Assembly: GCA_027482245.1 (NCBI GenBank)
Contig: JAIXWG010000003.1
Location: 1-43,688 of the forward strand
DNA: 43,688 nt
Reading direction: 5' to 3'
Source: Acetobacteraceae bacterium
GTDB taxonomy: Bacteria > Pseudomonadota > Alphaproteobacteria > Acetobacterales > Acetobacteraceae
Positions 28,180-35,612 of this stretch are shown piece after piece (the stretch's first letter is position 1; every line of letters starts with the position of its first letter). The position numbers and the translations under genes are program-made. The notes beneath the pieces are model-generated. The model searched no databases and had not been told where the DNA came from. It saw only the letters and a list, made by a program, of their open reading frames with translations.

Positions 28180-28202
28180 TTGCGAATGAGAGTCGTTCGC
28201 AA
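28180..28202. promoter_or_regulatory. Fur-like operator in a divergent promoter region
   Basis: An almost perfect inverted repeat TTGCGAATGA (28180-28189), spacer GAG, TCGTTCGCAA (28193-28202), one mismatch. It strongly resembles alphaproteobacterial Fur boxes with the AATGA-GA-TCATT pattern. It is 28 bases from the start of the unknown minus-strand gene and 31 bases from the nitroreductase start, so it could control both. Confidence 0.7.
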
Positions 28203-28233
28203 GTAAGCTGGCGCGATGCCGAAGGAGCCTCCG

Positions 28234-28839
28234 ATGCCCGATATCCTCCCGCCGCCCAATCCCGCGCTGGCCGCCCTCCTCGCCCGTGCCTCCACCCCCG
28301 CGCGGCTGCTGCGCGATCCGGGGCCGGATGATGCCGCGATCGACCTGGCCGTCGCGGCGGCGCTGCGGGCGCCGGACCATGGCGGGTTGCGGCCCTGGCG
28401 CTTCGTCGTGGTGCGGGGCGGCGCGCGGGCCGCGCTGGGCGATGTGCTGGCCGCGTCGCTCGCGCGCCAGGCGCCGGCGGTGGCGCCGGAGCGGCTGGCG
28501 CTGGAGCGGGCGAAGCCGCTGCGCGCGCCGGTGGTGATCGTGGCGGGCGCGGCGCTGCGCCCCGATCATCCCGTGCCGGTGTGGGAGCAGGAGGCCGCGG
28601 CCGCCGCGGGCATCATGAACCTGGTGAACGCGCTGGACGCGCAGGGCCATGGCGCGGTGTGGCTGTCCTCCGCCGCGCTGCGCGACGGGGCGGTGAAGGC
28701 CGCGCTGGGCTTCGCGGCGCAGGATGCGTTGCTGGGCTGGATCTACGCCGGCACGCCACCGAGGGAGCGCCCCCGCCCGGCGCGGCCCGGCCCCGAAACC
28801 TTCTGGCGCGAATGGGCCCCGGGCGAGAGGATGCGCTGA
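28234..28839 (+). CDS. Nitroreductase-family protein (YdjA-like)
   Basis: A 201-residue FMN-dependent oxidoreductase, probably reducing nitro groups or quinones with NAD(P)H. Family features are the AALRAPDHGGLRPWRFVVVRG FMN-binding segment near residues 41-61 and AAAAAGIMNLVNALDAQGHGAVWLS, with GFAAQDALLGWIYAGTP near the C terminus, as in YdjA. The start at 28234 was chosen because GAAGGAG at 28221-28227 is ideally placed; an ATG at 28216 precedes this ribosome binding site. The stop overlaps the start of the VOC gene (TGATG). The Fur-like box is just upstream. Confidence 0.9.
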   Translation: MPDILPPPNPALAALLARASTPARLLRDPGPDDAAIDLAVAAALRAPDHGGLRPWRFVVVRGGARAALGDVLAASLARQAPAVAPERLALERAKPLRAPVVIVAGAALRPDHPVPVWEQEAAAAAGIMNLVNALDAQGHGAVWLSSAALRDGAVKAALGFAAQDALLGWIYAGTPPRERPRPARPGPETFWREWAPGERMR

Positions 28840-29207
28840 TGGACCCCGCGCGCTGCATCCCGATCCTCGCCTCCCTCGACCTGGCGGAGACGCTTGCCTT
28901 CTACGGCGACCACCTCGGCTTCCAGGGGGAGCGCTGGGGGGACTACGCCATCCTTCGCCGCGACGCGATGGAGATCCATTTCTGGCTGGCGCGTGACCGC
29001 ATCCATCCCGAGCACACCGCCTGCTACATCCGTGGCGGGCAGGTTCCGGCCCTGCATGCGGAATTCGCCGCGCGTGGCGTGCCGGGGCTTTCGCCCTTCG
29101 AGGTGCAGCCCTGGAACATGAAGGAATTCCACCTGGCCGACCCGCACGGCAACCTGCTGCGCTTCGGTTGTGCGCCACAGGAGATCAAGGGCTCGGAAGC
29201 GGCTTGA
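28839..29207 (+). CDS. VOC/glyoxalase-bleomycin-resistance-like protein
   Basis: A 122-residue single-domain protein of the vicinal oxygen chelate fold. It opens with CIPILASLDLAETLAFY, has the LGFQGERWGDYAILRRDAMEIHFW strand pattern of bleomycin-resistance-type proteins, CYIRGGQVPALHAEFAARGV in the middle and ends with EFHLADPHGNLLRFG, the usual C-terminal strand. Members bind a drug or catalyse metal-dependent steps; the substrate cannot be inferred. The start ATG overlaps the nitroreductase stop, so the two are an operon. Longer frames upstream are shadows of the nitroreductase gene. Confidence 0.9.
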   Translation: MDPARCIPILASLDLAETLAFYGDHLGFQGERWGDYAILRRDAMEIHFWLARDRIHPEHTACYIRGGQVPALHAEFAARGVPGLSPFEVQPWNMKEFHLADPHGNLLRFGCAPQEIKGSEAA

Positions 29208-29340
29208 AGGTGGTTGTCGCGGCCGGCCGCTTTCGCGTCATCGTGCCGCGGATGATGGCCGCGCCGGCGCGCGGCTGAGGGACAGGACCCGGCAGGCCCG
29301 CGCGCGCCGGCATGGCGGCGCGGCGCCCCCGGAAGCGGCG

Positions 29341-29643
29341 CTACATGCCGAGCGCGCGGCGGTAGAGGTCGAGCAGCGTCTCCTGCTCCTCCACCTCGGC
29401 GGGCTCCTTCTTGCGGATGGAGATGATCTGCTTGATCACCTTCACCTCGAAGCCCGCGGATTTCGCTTCCGCGAAGATGTCCTTGATGTCCCCGGCCAGG
29501 GCCTTGCGCTCCTCCTCCAGGCGCTCGACGCGCTCGATGATGGAACGCAGGCGATCGACGGCAATGCCGCCCACCTCGGGGTCCGGGTCCTTCTCCTGGC
29601 GGTCACGGCTGGCGGCCGCTTCCTGCAGGTCAACGTCGCTCAT
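29341..29643 (-). CDS. DUF2312 / GapR-family DNA-binding protein
   Basis: A 100-residue protein with the complete DUF2312 domain: VGGIAVDRLRSIIERVERLEEERKALAGDIKDIF then EAKSAGFEVKVIKQIISIRKK and a C-terminal EEQETLLDLYRRALG. The Caulobacter member GapR binds overtwisted, AT-rich DNA ahead of replication and transcription and helps topoisomerases; the same role is likely here. The ATG at 29641-29643 was chosen over a TTG one codon earlier. The long first helix is predicted to be a coiled coil used for dimerisation. Confidence 0.95.
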   Translation of the reverse strand: MSDVDLQEAAASRDRQEKDPDPEVGGIAVDRLRSIIERVERLEEERKALAGDIKDIFAEAKSAGFEVKVIKQIISIRKKEPAEVEEQETLLDLYRRALGM

Positions 29644-29773
29644 CAAGGGTGCTCCGGGCAGTGCGGCCGCGCGCCCTCGGGCGGGCGCGGCGGGGCTAGG
29701 AAGGGGCGCGATATACCCGTGGGAGAGGGGGGGCGCAAACGCGGCGGGGCAGCCTTGCCCCCCTCACCCAACC

Positions 29774-29796
29774 CTCTCCCCCCTGTGGGGGGAGAG
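29774..29796. repeat. GC hairpin, intergenic repeat family
   Basis: CTCTCCCCCC (29774-29783) and GGGGGGAGAG (29787-29796) form a perfect 10-bp stem with a TGT loop, preceded by CCCCTCACCCAAC exactly as at 2461-2474. It lies just downstream of the DUF1244 gene (minus strand) and may act as transcript end or stabiliser. Confidence 0.65.
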
Positions 29797-29814
29797 TGCT
29801 TTGCGGGGGTGACG

Positions 29815-30120
29815 TCAGTGGCCCGGGTTGGCGGCGGCGAACTTCGCCTTCTGCTCGGGCGAGGCGTCCTTCTGGTACTTCGCCTGCCACTCCTTGTAGG
29901 GCATGCCGTAGATGATCTCCCGCGCATCGGGGTCGGTCAGCGGGATGCCCTTCTCCTCCGCCGCGGCGCGGTACCACTTGGACAGGCAGTTGCGGCAGAA
30001 GCCGGCCATGTTCATCAGGTCGATGTTCTGCACGTCGTTCCGGTCGCGCAGGTGCTGCACCAGGCGGCGGAAGGCGGCGGCTTCCAGTTCCGTCTGGGTC
30101 TGCTGGTCGATGTCGGGCAT
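29815..30120 (-). CDS. DUF1244 family protein
   Basis: A 101-residue cytoplasmic protein with the highly conserved DUF1244 core: AAFRRLVQHLRDRNDVQNIDLMN, GFCRNCLSKWY with two cysteines (42 and 45), and REIIYGMPYKEWQAKYQ. The known structure of a family member is a small helical fold; no function is established. The ATG at 30118-30120 gives the standard length. It is not obviously in an operon with the binding-protein gene upstream, although both lie on the minus strand 68 bases apart. Confidence 0.93.
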   Translation of the reverse strand: MPDIDQQTQTELEAAAFRRLVQHLRDRNDVQNIDLMNMAGFCRNCLSKWYRAAAEEKGIPLTDPDAREIIYGMPYKEWQAKYQKDASPEQKAKFAAANPGH

Positions 30121-30188
30121 GGCTGGTCCTCCGGTGTCGGCCGGGATTTGGTGCGGCCGGCGCGGCGGCGCCAGGGGCTCGCCGGGTG

Positions 30189-31154
30189 TCAGTCGGCATA
30201 CTCCCCGGCCGCCTGGATGATCGGGCGCCAGCGCGCGACCTCCTCCGCCAGGAAGCGCCGGTGGTAGTCGGGCGTCGCGCGATCCTCGCTGGCCGCGACC
30301 GTGACGAGGTCCGACAGGCGGGCGAGGAGGCGTTCCTCCTTCAGGCTGGCGCGCAGCGCGGCGGAGAGGCGCGCCTGGACCGGCGCGGGCGTGCCGGCGG
30401 GGGCGTAGAGGCCGTGCCAGGTGCTCATCGCGATGCTGGGCTGGCCGGCTTCCGCCGTCGTGGGCAGGTCGAGCCCCGGAACCCGCTGCGGCAGCGTCAC
30501 CGCATAGGCCTTCACGCGGCCATCGCGGATGAAGGGCGCGGTGTTGGTGGCCTGGTCGCAGAAGACATCGATGCGGCCGGCCATGAGCTCGGTGATCGCC
30601 GGCGCGCTGCCGCGGAAGACGACGGAGGTCATCGCCTTGCCCGCCGCCGCCTGCAGCAGCATGCCGCAGAGCTGGTTGGCGCCGCCGAGGCCGGAATGGG
30701 CGAGGTTCAGCCGGTCCCCCTGCTCCCGGATCGCGGCGATCAGGCCGGCGAGGTCCTGGGCCGGGAAGTCGGGCCGCGCGATCAGCGTCATCGCCGCATC
30801 GGTCGCGATGCCGAGCGGGGCGAAACCATCCGTCACGCTGTAGGGCAGGCGACGGTAGAGCGTGGCACTCGCGGCGTGGCCGATATGGTGCATCAGCAGT
30901 GCATGGCCGTCGGGGCGGGACTGCGCGACCTTGGCGGCGGCGATGGTGCCGCCGGCGCCGGTCGTGTTCTCCACCACCACGGGCTGGCCGAGTTCCTTCG
31001 CCATCCCCTCCGCCACCAGGCGGCTGATGACGTCGGTCGGGCCGCCGGCGGCGAAGGGCACGGTGATGGTGATGGCGCGGCTCGGGAAGGCTGGCTGGGC
31101 CAAGGCCGGCGTCGCGACCAGCGTGCCGAGGATGGCGCGGCGGGTGATGGTCAT
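30189..31154 (-). CDS. Bug-family (TctC-like) solute-binding protein 2
   Basis: A 321-residue periplasmic binding protein with a short signal peptide (MTITRRAILGTLVATPALAQ). Mature features are ITITVPFAAGGPTDVISRLVAEG, VVVENTTGAGGTIAAAKVA and the GHAASATLYRRLPY and AHSGLGGANQ segments of the family. It lies in the gap after a tartrate-type dehydrogenase gene on the same strand (about 100 bases and a GC hairpin between them), so its ligand may be tartrate or a related hydroxy-dicarboxylate. The transport membrane proteins are not in this window. Confidence 0.92.
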   Translation of the reverse strand: MTITRRAILGTLVATPALAQPAFPSRAITITVPFAAGGPTDVISRLVAEGMAKELGQPVVVENTTGAGGTIAAAKVAQSRPDGHALLMHHIGHAASATLYRRLPYSVTDGFAPLGIATDAAMTLIARPDFPAQDLAGLIAAIREQGDRLNLAHSGLGGANQLCGMLLQAAAGKAMTSVVFRGSAPAITELMAGRIDVFCDQATNTAPFIRDGRVKAYAVTLPQRVPGLDLPTTAEAGQPSIAMSTWHGLYAPAGTPAPVQARLSAALRASLKEERLLARLSDLVTVAASEDRATPDYHRRFLAEEVARWRPIIQAAGEYAD

Positions 31155-31220
31155 TGGTGGTGTTTCCTCCGGTGTTGGCAGGCACGCGGCGGGCGGGGAC
31201 GGGCGGAACCCCCACCCCGA

Positions 31221-31246
31221 CCCTCCCCCGAAAGCTCGGGGGAGGG
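31221..31246. repeat. GC hairpin between dehydrogenase and binding-protein genes
   Basis: CCCTCCCCCG (31221-31230) and CGGGGGAGGG (31237-31246), loop AAAGCT, preceded by CCCCCACCCCGA as in the copy near 2283. It lies 10 bases after the dehydrogenase stop on the minus strand and may reduce transcription into the downstream binding-protein gene. Confidence 0.6.
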
Positions 31247-31256
31247 AGAAACGCAG

Positions 31257-32330
31257 CTAGAGGTTGGCGCCCTTGATGGCGGCGATGACGGCTTCGGTGA
31301 CCTCGGCGGTGGTGGCGGTGCCGCCGACGTCGCGGGTGCGGATGCCGGCGGCGCAGACGCGCTCCACCGCTTCCATCAGCAGGCGGCCGGCGACGGGCTC
31401 GCCGAGATGCTCCAGCATCATCGTCGCGGTCCAGAAGGTGGCGACAGGGTTGGCGATGCCCTTGCCCGCGATGTCGAAGGCGGAGCCGTGGATCGGCTCG
31501 AACATCGAGGGATGGCGGCGGGACGGGTCGAGATTGGCCGTCGGCGCCACGCCGAGCGAACCGGCGACGGCGCCGGCCAGGTCCGACAGGATGTCGGCGT
31601 GGAGGTTGGTGGCGACGACGGTGTCGATGCTGCGCGGCCGCTGGATCATCCGCGCGGCCATCGCGTCCACCAGCTCCTTCTCCCAGGTCACGGTGGGGTA
31701 GTCGCGCGCGACCTCGGCGGCGATCTCGTCCCAGAAGACCATGCCGTGCTTCTGGGCGTTGGACTTCGTCACCACCGTCAGCAGGCGGCGCGGACGGGAC
31801 TTCGCGATCTCGAAGGCCGTGCGCATGATCCGGGTCACGCCGGCGCGGGTGAAGATGGCGGTCTCGGTCGCGATCTCCTCGGGATGGCCGCGATGGGCGC
31901 GGCCGCCATGGCCGGCATATTCGCCCTCGCTGTTCTCCCGCACGATGACCCAGTCGATGTCACCGGGCTCCACGGCGCGGAGCGGGCTGGTGAGGCCCGG
32001 CAGGACGCGGGTCGGGCGGATGTTGGCGTACTGGTCGAAGCCCTGGCAGATGCGCAGCCGCAGGCCCCAGAGGGTGATGTCGTCCGGCAGGTCCTTGTCG
32101 CCGACCGCGCCGAAATAGATGGCGTCGAAGCGCTTCAGCGTCTCCAGCCCATCCTCCGGCATCATGCGGCCATTGGCGCGGTAGTAGTCGCTGCCCCAGT
32201 CGAAGCTCTCGACCTGCAGCGTGAAGTCGCCGCAGCGATCGGCCAGCGCCTGCAGCACGGCGAGACCGGCGGGGATGACTTCCTGGCCGATGCCGTCGGC
32301 GGGGATGGCGGCGATCCTGTGGGTGCGCAT
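31257..32330 (-). CDS. Tartrate/D-malate dehydrogenase (TtuC/DmlA type)
   Basis: A 357-residue beta-hydroxyacid oxidative decarboxylase of the isopropylmalate/isocitrate dehydrogenase family. It opens with IAAIPADGIGQEVIP, has the substrate-binding arginines in LRLRICQGFDQYANIRP, the RENSEGEYAGHGGR loop characteristic of tartrate/malate enzymes, the VTKSNAQKHG catalytic lysine region, the NLHADILSDLAG metal-binding aspartates and the PIHGSAFDIAGKGIANP NAD-site loop. The start at 32328-32330 was chosen; an open frame upstream is antisense to the GntR gene. It is divergent from gntR with only 26 bases between them. TtuC and DmlA are not separable by eye. Confidence 0.92.
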   Translation of the reverse strand: MRTHRIAAIPADGIGQEVIPAGLAVLQALADRCGDFTLQVESFDWGSDYYRANGRMMPEDGLETLKRFDAIYFGAVGDKDLPDDITLWGLRLRICQGFDQYANIRPTRVLPGLTSPLRAVEPGDIDWVIVRENSEGEYAGHGGRAHRGHPEEIATETAIFTRAGVTRIMRTAFEIAKSRPRRLLTVVTKSNAQKHGMVFWDEIAAEVARDYPTVTWEKELVDAMAARMIQRPRSIDTVVATNLHADILSDLAGAVAGSLGVAPTANLDPSRRHPSMFEPIHGSAFDIAGKGIANPVATFWTATMMLEHLGEPVAGRLLMEAVERVCAAGIRTRDVGGTATTAEVTEAVIAAIKGANL

Positions 32331-32346
32331 GCTGGGGAGCCCTATG

Positions 32347-32361
32347 CTTCGGTGGTATGGA
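32347..32361. promoter_or_regulatory. Candidate GntR-family operator, copy 1
   Basis: CTTCGGTGGTATGGA at 32347-32361 covers the gntR start codon in the 26-base divergent gap. A near-identical sequence occurs in inverted orientation at 33115-33128 before the glycerate kinase gene. Shared sequences in both gaps flanking a regulator gene suggest its binding site; this is inference. Confidence 0.35.
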
Positions 32362-33067
32362 TGGTGGGATGGATAGCGCGACGCGACAGAACCGGGTGCG
32401 CCCTGCCGCCCCCTCCTCCCCCGCCCGGCCGAGCTTGGCGGAAGCGGCCTATGCCGCGCTGAAGGCCAGCATCCTGGAAGGGCTGCTGCCGCCGGGGCAT
32501 GAGGCGGTGGAACAGGCGATCGCCGACCAGCTCGGCATGAGCCGGACGCCGGTGCATGAGGCGGTGCTGCGCCTGCAGCATGAGGGGATGGTCCGCATCC
32601 TGCCGCGCCGCGGCGTGATGGTGCTGCCGATCGACCCGGAGGATCTGCGCCAGACCTACCAGGTGCTGATCGCGCTGGAGGGCGAGGCTGCGGCGCTGCT
32701 GGCCGCGCGGGGCAGTGCCGCGGCCGACACGCTGGCCGCGATGCAGGAGGCGACGGCGGCGATGGAGGCCGCGCTGGCCGCCGGCGACCGCGGCGCCTGG
32801 GCCGCGGCGGATGACCGTTTCCACCGCGCCCTGCTGGCAGGCTGCGGCAACCCCAAGCTGGCGCGGCTGGCCGCGACCGCCGCCGACCAGGCGCAGCGCG
32901 CCCGCGCGGCGACCGCGGCACGGCGCGGGGAGCCGGAGACCTCCGGCATCGAGCATGAGGCCATCATGGCGGCGCTGGCGGCTGCCGATCCCGATGCGGC
33001 CCGGACGGCACTCGCCCGCCACCGCGCCCGCGCCAGCGCGGACATCCTGCGGGCACTGGGGCGGTAG
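32357..33067 (+). CDS. GntR-family transcription regulator, FadR (FCD) subfamily
   Basis: A 236-residue regulator. The winged HTH spans residues about 27-92: AEAAYAALKASILEGLLPPG, then QLGMSRTPVHEAVLRLQHEG and the wing MVRILPRRGVMVLP. The C-terminal all-helical FCD domain contains the metal/ligand residues of the subfamily (DDRFHRALLAGCGN and GIEHEAIMAALAAAD with His residues, then the RHRARA end). It lies between the tartrate-type dehydrogenase and the glycerate kinase gene, so it probably controls both in response to a carboxylate. An internal ATG at 32369 with an upstream GGTGGG is an alternative start. Confidence 0.9.
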   Translation: MDGGMDSATRQNRVRPAAPSSPARPSLAEAAYAALKASILEGLLPPGHEAVEQAIADQLGMSRTPVHEAVLRLQHEGMVRILPRRGVMVLPIDPEDLRQTYQVLIALEGEAAALLAARGSAAADTLAAMQEATAAMEAALAAGDRGAWAAADDRFHRALLAGCGNPKLARLAATAADQAQRARAATAARRGEPETSGIEHEAIMAALAAADPDAARTALARHRARASADILRALGR

Positions 33068-33114
33068 GCTCGCCTGGACGGATCGGAGTGGACGCCTCAT
33101 CTTGCATGCGTTCT

Positions 33115-33128
33115 TCCATACCACGAAG
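33115..33128. promoter_or_regulatory. Candidate GntR-family operator, copy 2
   Basis: TCCATACCACGAAG is the reverse complement of CTTCG-TGGTATGGA, matching the sequence at 32347-32361 except for one missing G. It lies in the 146-base gap before the glycerate kinase gene, about 85 bases before its start. Confidence 0.35.
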
Positions 33129-33213
33129 AATTCCACAAGCGCGCCGAGGCTTGCCGCGGTTGATCGGCGCGGCCACGCCGTCATGATGCGCGGAACGCCG
33201 GGGAGGGCGATGC

Positions 33214-34497
33214 ATGGCCTGGAATGACGCCACCGCACGGGCGGCACTGGAGACACTCTTCGCCGCGGCGGTGGCCAGCGCCGATCCCCGCGTGGTGCTG
33301 GCCGGCCATCTGCCGGAGCCGCCCCGGGACGGGCGCGTGGTGGTGGTGGGCGCGGGCAAGTCGGCCGCCGTGATGGCCGCGGCGGTGGAGGCCGCCTGGC
33401 CTGACGTGCCGCTCTCCGGCGTCGTCGTCACCCGCTACGCCCATGGCTACCCGACGCAGCGGATCGCGGTGCTGGAAGCGTCCCACCCCGTGCCGGATGC
33501 CGCGGGCGCGGCGGGGGCGCGGCGGGTGCTCGATGCCGTCTCCGGCCTGACCGAGCGCGACCTGGTGCTGTTCCTGGTCTCCGGCGGGGGTTCCGCGCTG
33601 ACGACGCTGCCGGCGGCAGGGCTGACACTTGATGACCTGATGGCGGTGAACCGGGCGCTGCTGGCCTCCGGCGCCACGATCAACGAGATGAACTGCATCC
33701 GCCGCCACCTCTCCGCCTTCTCCGGCGGGCGGCTGGCGGTGGCGGCGCATCCGGCGCGGGTGGTGACGCTCGCCATCAGCGACGTTCCGGGCGACGACCC
33801 GACGGTGATCGCGAGCGGCCCGACGGTGCCCGACCCCTCGACGTTCGGGGAGGCGCGGGCGCTGGTGGCGCATTACGGGATGACGCTGCCAGAGGCCGTC
33901 ACCGCCCATCTGGCGCGCGGGACCGAGGAAAGCCCGAAGCCGGGCGATCCCAGGCTCGGCACCACCGACTACCGCTTTATCGCGACGCCCCGCATGGCGC
34001 TGGAGGCCGCGGCGGCGAAGGCCCGCGAACTGGGGCTGGCACCCTTGATCCTGGGCGATGCGCTGGAGGGCGAGGCGCGGGAGCTGGGCAAGGCGATCGC
34101 GGGCATCGCGCTCTCCGCCCGCGCCCATGGCCATCCCCTGCCCGGCCCCTGCGTGCTGCTTTCCGGCGGCGAGACGACGGTGACGATCGGCAAGGAAGGC
34201 CATGGCCGCGGCGGGCGGAACGCGGAGGCGCTGCTGGGCTGCGCCGTGACACTGGCCGGTGCGCCGGGGATCTGGGCGCTGATGGGCGACACGGACGGGA
34301 TCGACGGGTCGGAAACCAATGCCGGCGCCATCGCCACGCCCGACACCCTGGCGCGCGCCCGCGCGAAAGGCTTGGACCCGCGCGCCATCCTGGCACACCA
34401 TGACAGTTACAGCCTCTTCGCCGCGCTGGGCGATCTGCTCGAGCCGGGGCCGACGCTGACGAACGTCAATGATTTCAGGGCGGTGCTGGTGGCATGA
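33214..34497 (+). CDS. ttuD: Glycerate 2-kinase / hydroxypyruvate reductase family (TtuD, MOFRL)
   Basis: A 427-residue member of the glycerate kinase type 2 family, historically called hydroxypyruvate reductase TtuD. The N-terminal domain contains VVVVGAGKSAAVMAAAVE (42-59) and the FLVSGGGSALTTLPA nucleotide loop (120-134), followed by NEMNCIRRHLSAFSGGRLA, and the C-terminal MOFRL domain has LSGGETTVTIGKEGHGRGGRNAEALL and DTDGIDGSETNAGA. It phosphorylates D-glycerate made from tartrate breakdown. It follows gntR on the same strand and overlaps the cupin gene by 4 bases (ATGA). Confidence 0.93.
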   Translation: MAWNDATARAALETLFAAAVASADPRVVLAGHLPEPPRDGRVVVVGAGKSAAVMAAAVEAAWPDVPLSGVVVTRYAHGYPTQRIAVLEASHPVPDAAGAAGARRVLDAVSGLTERDLVLFLVSGGGSALTTLPAAGLTLDDLMAVNRALLASGATINEMNCIRRHLSAFSGGRLAVAAHPARVVTLAISDVPGDDPTVIASGPTVPDPSTFGEARALVAHYGMTLPEAVTAHLARGTEESPKPGDPRLGTTDYRFIATPRMALEAAAAKARELGLAPLILGDALEGEARELGKAIAGIALSARAHGHPLPGPCVLLSGGETTVTIGKEGHGRGGRNAEALLGCAVTLAGAPGIWALMGDTDGIDGSETNAGAIATPDTLARARAKGLDPRAILAHHDSYSLFAALGDLLEPGPTLTNVNDFRAVLVA

Positions 34498-34889
34498 GCT
34501 TCGCGACGAAACCGCTGCCGGTGGCGCCGGACGTGCTGGCGCCGGATGGGTCGGAGGTGCGGCTGCTGGTCCGCGCCGCCGGCGGGACCATGGCGCATTT
34601 CAAGCTGAACCCCGGCGAGGTCTCCATCGCGGTGACGCACCGCACGGTGGAGGAGCTGTGGTTCGTCGTCGCCGGGCGCGGCGAGATGTGGCGGCGGGAC
34701 GCGACGCGGGAGGAAGTGACGCCGCTGGTGCCGGGGGTGAGCCTCAGCATCCCGCTGGGCACGGAATTCCAGTTCAAGGCAGCGGACGACCAGGCCTTCG
34801 AGGCAGTGGCGATCACCATGCCGCCCTGGCCGGGGCCGGATGAGGCCGTGCATGTCGAGGGCAAGTGGGTGCCGAAGGTGCCGGGCTGA
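34494..34889 (+). CDS. Cupin-domain protein
   Basis: A 131-residue small beta-barrel protein. A single cupin domain spans residues about 25-115: motif 1 is GEVSIAVTHRTVEELWFVVAGRGEMW (with H49 and E53/E54 as likely metal ligands), and motif 2 is LSIPLGTEFQFKAADDQAFEAVAITMPPW. It could be an isomerase or dioxygenase-like enzyme or a binding protein. The ATG overlaps the stop of ttuD, so it belongs to the tartrate/glycerate operon; a mutarotase- or isomerase-like helper role is speculative. Confidence 0.85.
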   Translation: MSFATKPLPVAPDVLAPDGSEVRLLVRAAGGTMAHFKLNPGEVSIAVTHRTVEELWFVVAGRGEMWRRDATREEVTPLVPGVSLSIPLGTEFQFKAADDQAFEAVAITMPPWPGPDEAVHVEGKWVPKVPG

Positions 34890-34920
34890 CGCCCGATCCA
34901 TACGATGAATGAGAGGCATC

Positions 34921-34960
34921 CACTGGATCAATCAGCCGATTGATCCGCATCAAGCCAGTG
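34921..34960. promoter_or_regulatory. Nested inverted repeat upstream of the DoxX gene
   Basis: Two nested perfect inverted repeats: outer CACTGG (34921-34926) and CCAGTG (34955-34960), inner GGATCAAT (34925-34932) and ATTGATCC (34939-34946), spaced by 6. It sits about 80 bases before the DoxX start and is AT-richer than its surroundings, so it is a plausible operator; the binding protein is unknown. Confidence 0.45.
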
Positions 34961-35038
34961 AAGCCTCCCCGGTGGCAAGGTTTCGGCCATGGAAGGCGCC
35001 CCTGTTGCCGGGGCGCCGCATTGCCCGAGGAGGCACCC

Positions 35039-35491
35039 ATGGCGTTCCAGAAATCCGATTTCGACGTGACCGATCCGGCCGTCGCCGTGCGGCTCATGGC
35101 CGGCGTCTTCTACGTGCCGCATGCGCTGTTCAAGCTGAACGGGCTGGAGGGTGCGGCGGCGTTGTTCGGGCGCATCGGCTTCCACCCGCCCATGGCCTGG
35201 GTGGGGATGGCGATCGCGGCGGAACTCGCCTGCGCCGTCGCGCTGACGCTCAACATCCAGGTGAAGTGGATGGGCCTCGTCTCCGCCTTCGTGATGCTGC
35301 TGGCGGGCTATGCGGTGGTGATGACCAAGGGGCCGGTCTGGCTGTGGAACTTCGGCGGCGTCGAATACATCGCCTTCTGGGGTGTCGCCTCCCTCGCCCT
35401 GGCCGCGCAGGCCTGGAAGCGGGAATACGCAGCGTATGGGCGCGTCTTCCTTCTCTGGCCGAGCCTGGAGCGGGGGCTCGTGAAGGCCTGA
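35039..35491 (+). CDS. DoxX-family membrane protein
   Basis: A 150-residue inner-membrane protein of the DoxX family with about four hydrophobic segments: VRLMAGVFYVPHALFKL, MAWVGMAIAAELACAVALTL, WMGLVSAFVMLLAGYAVVM and EYIAFWGVASLALAAQAW. Members are linked to quinone or sulfur metabolism and oxidative stress, but roles are poorly defined. The ATG at 35039 was chosen because GAGGAGG lies just upstream; a longer frame from 34940 covers the inverted repeat and has no ribosome binding site. It appears monocistronic. Confidence 0.88.
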   Translation: MAFQKSDFDVTDPAVAVRLMAGVFYVPHALFKLNGLEGAAALFGRIGFHPPMAWVGMAIAAELACAVALTLNIQVKWMGLVSAFVMLLAGYAVVMTKGPVWLWNFGGVEYIAFWGVASLALAAQAWKREYAAYGRVFLLWPSLERGLVKA

Positions 35492-35497
35492 CATGAA

Positions 35498-35526
35498 AAC
35501 GGCCGCGGGATCGCTCCCCCGGCCGC
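35498..35526 (+). terminator. Hairpin after the DoxX gene
   Basis: CGGCCG (near 35499-35504) and CGGCCG (near 35519-35524) flank a short GC-rich loop starting right after the DoxX stop, preceded by GAAAACGG. Its position suggests a transcription stop; there is no long T-run. Confidence 0.4.
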
Positions 35527-35559
35527 CTTCGTTCAGCCCGTGATGCACGTCTTTGCAGA

Positions 35560-35610
35560 TCAAGCACGAAATCCGATCGCGCTGATACGGCGCGATCGGA
35601 TAGTGCTTGA
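35560..35610 (-). terminator. Long hairpin after the OmpA-type gene
   Basis: Inner stem TCCGATCGCGC (35572-35582) with GCGCGATCGGA (35590-35600), loop TGATACG; outer stem TCAAGCAC (35560-35567) with GTGCTTGA (35603-35610). Only a small internal bulge separates the stems. It begins 2 bases after the OmpA-type stop on the minus strand, so it is a terminator or mRNA 3'-end protector, although no T-run follows. Confidence 0.65.
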
Positions 35611-35612
35611 GA

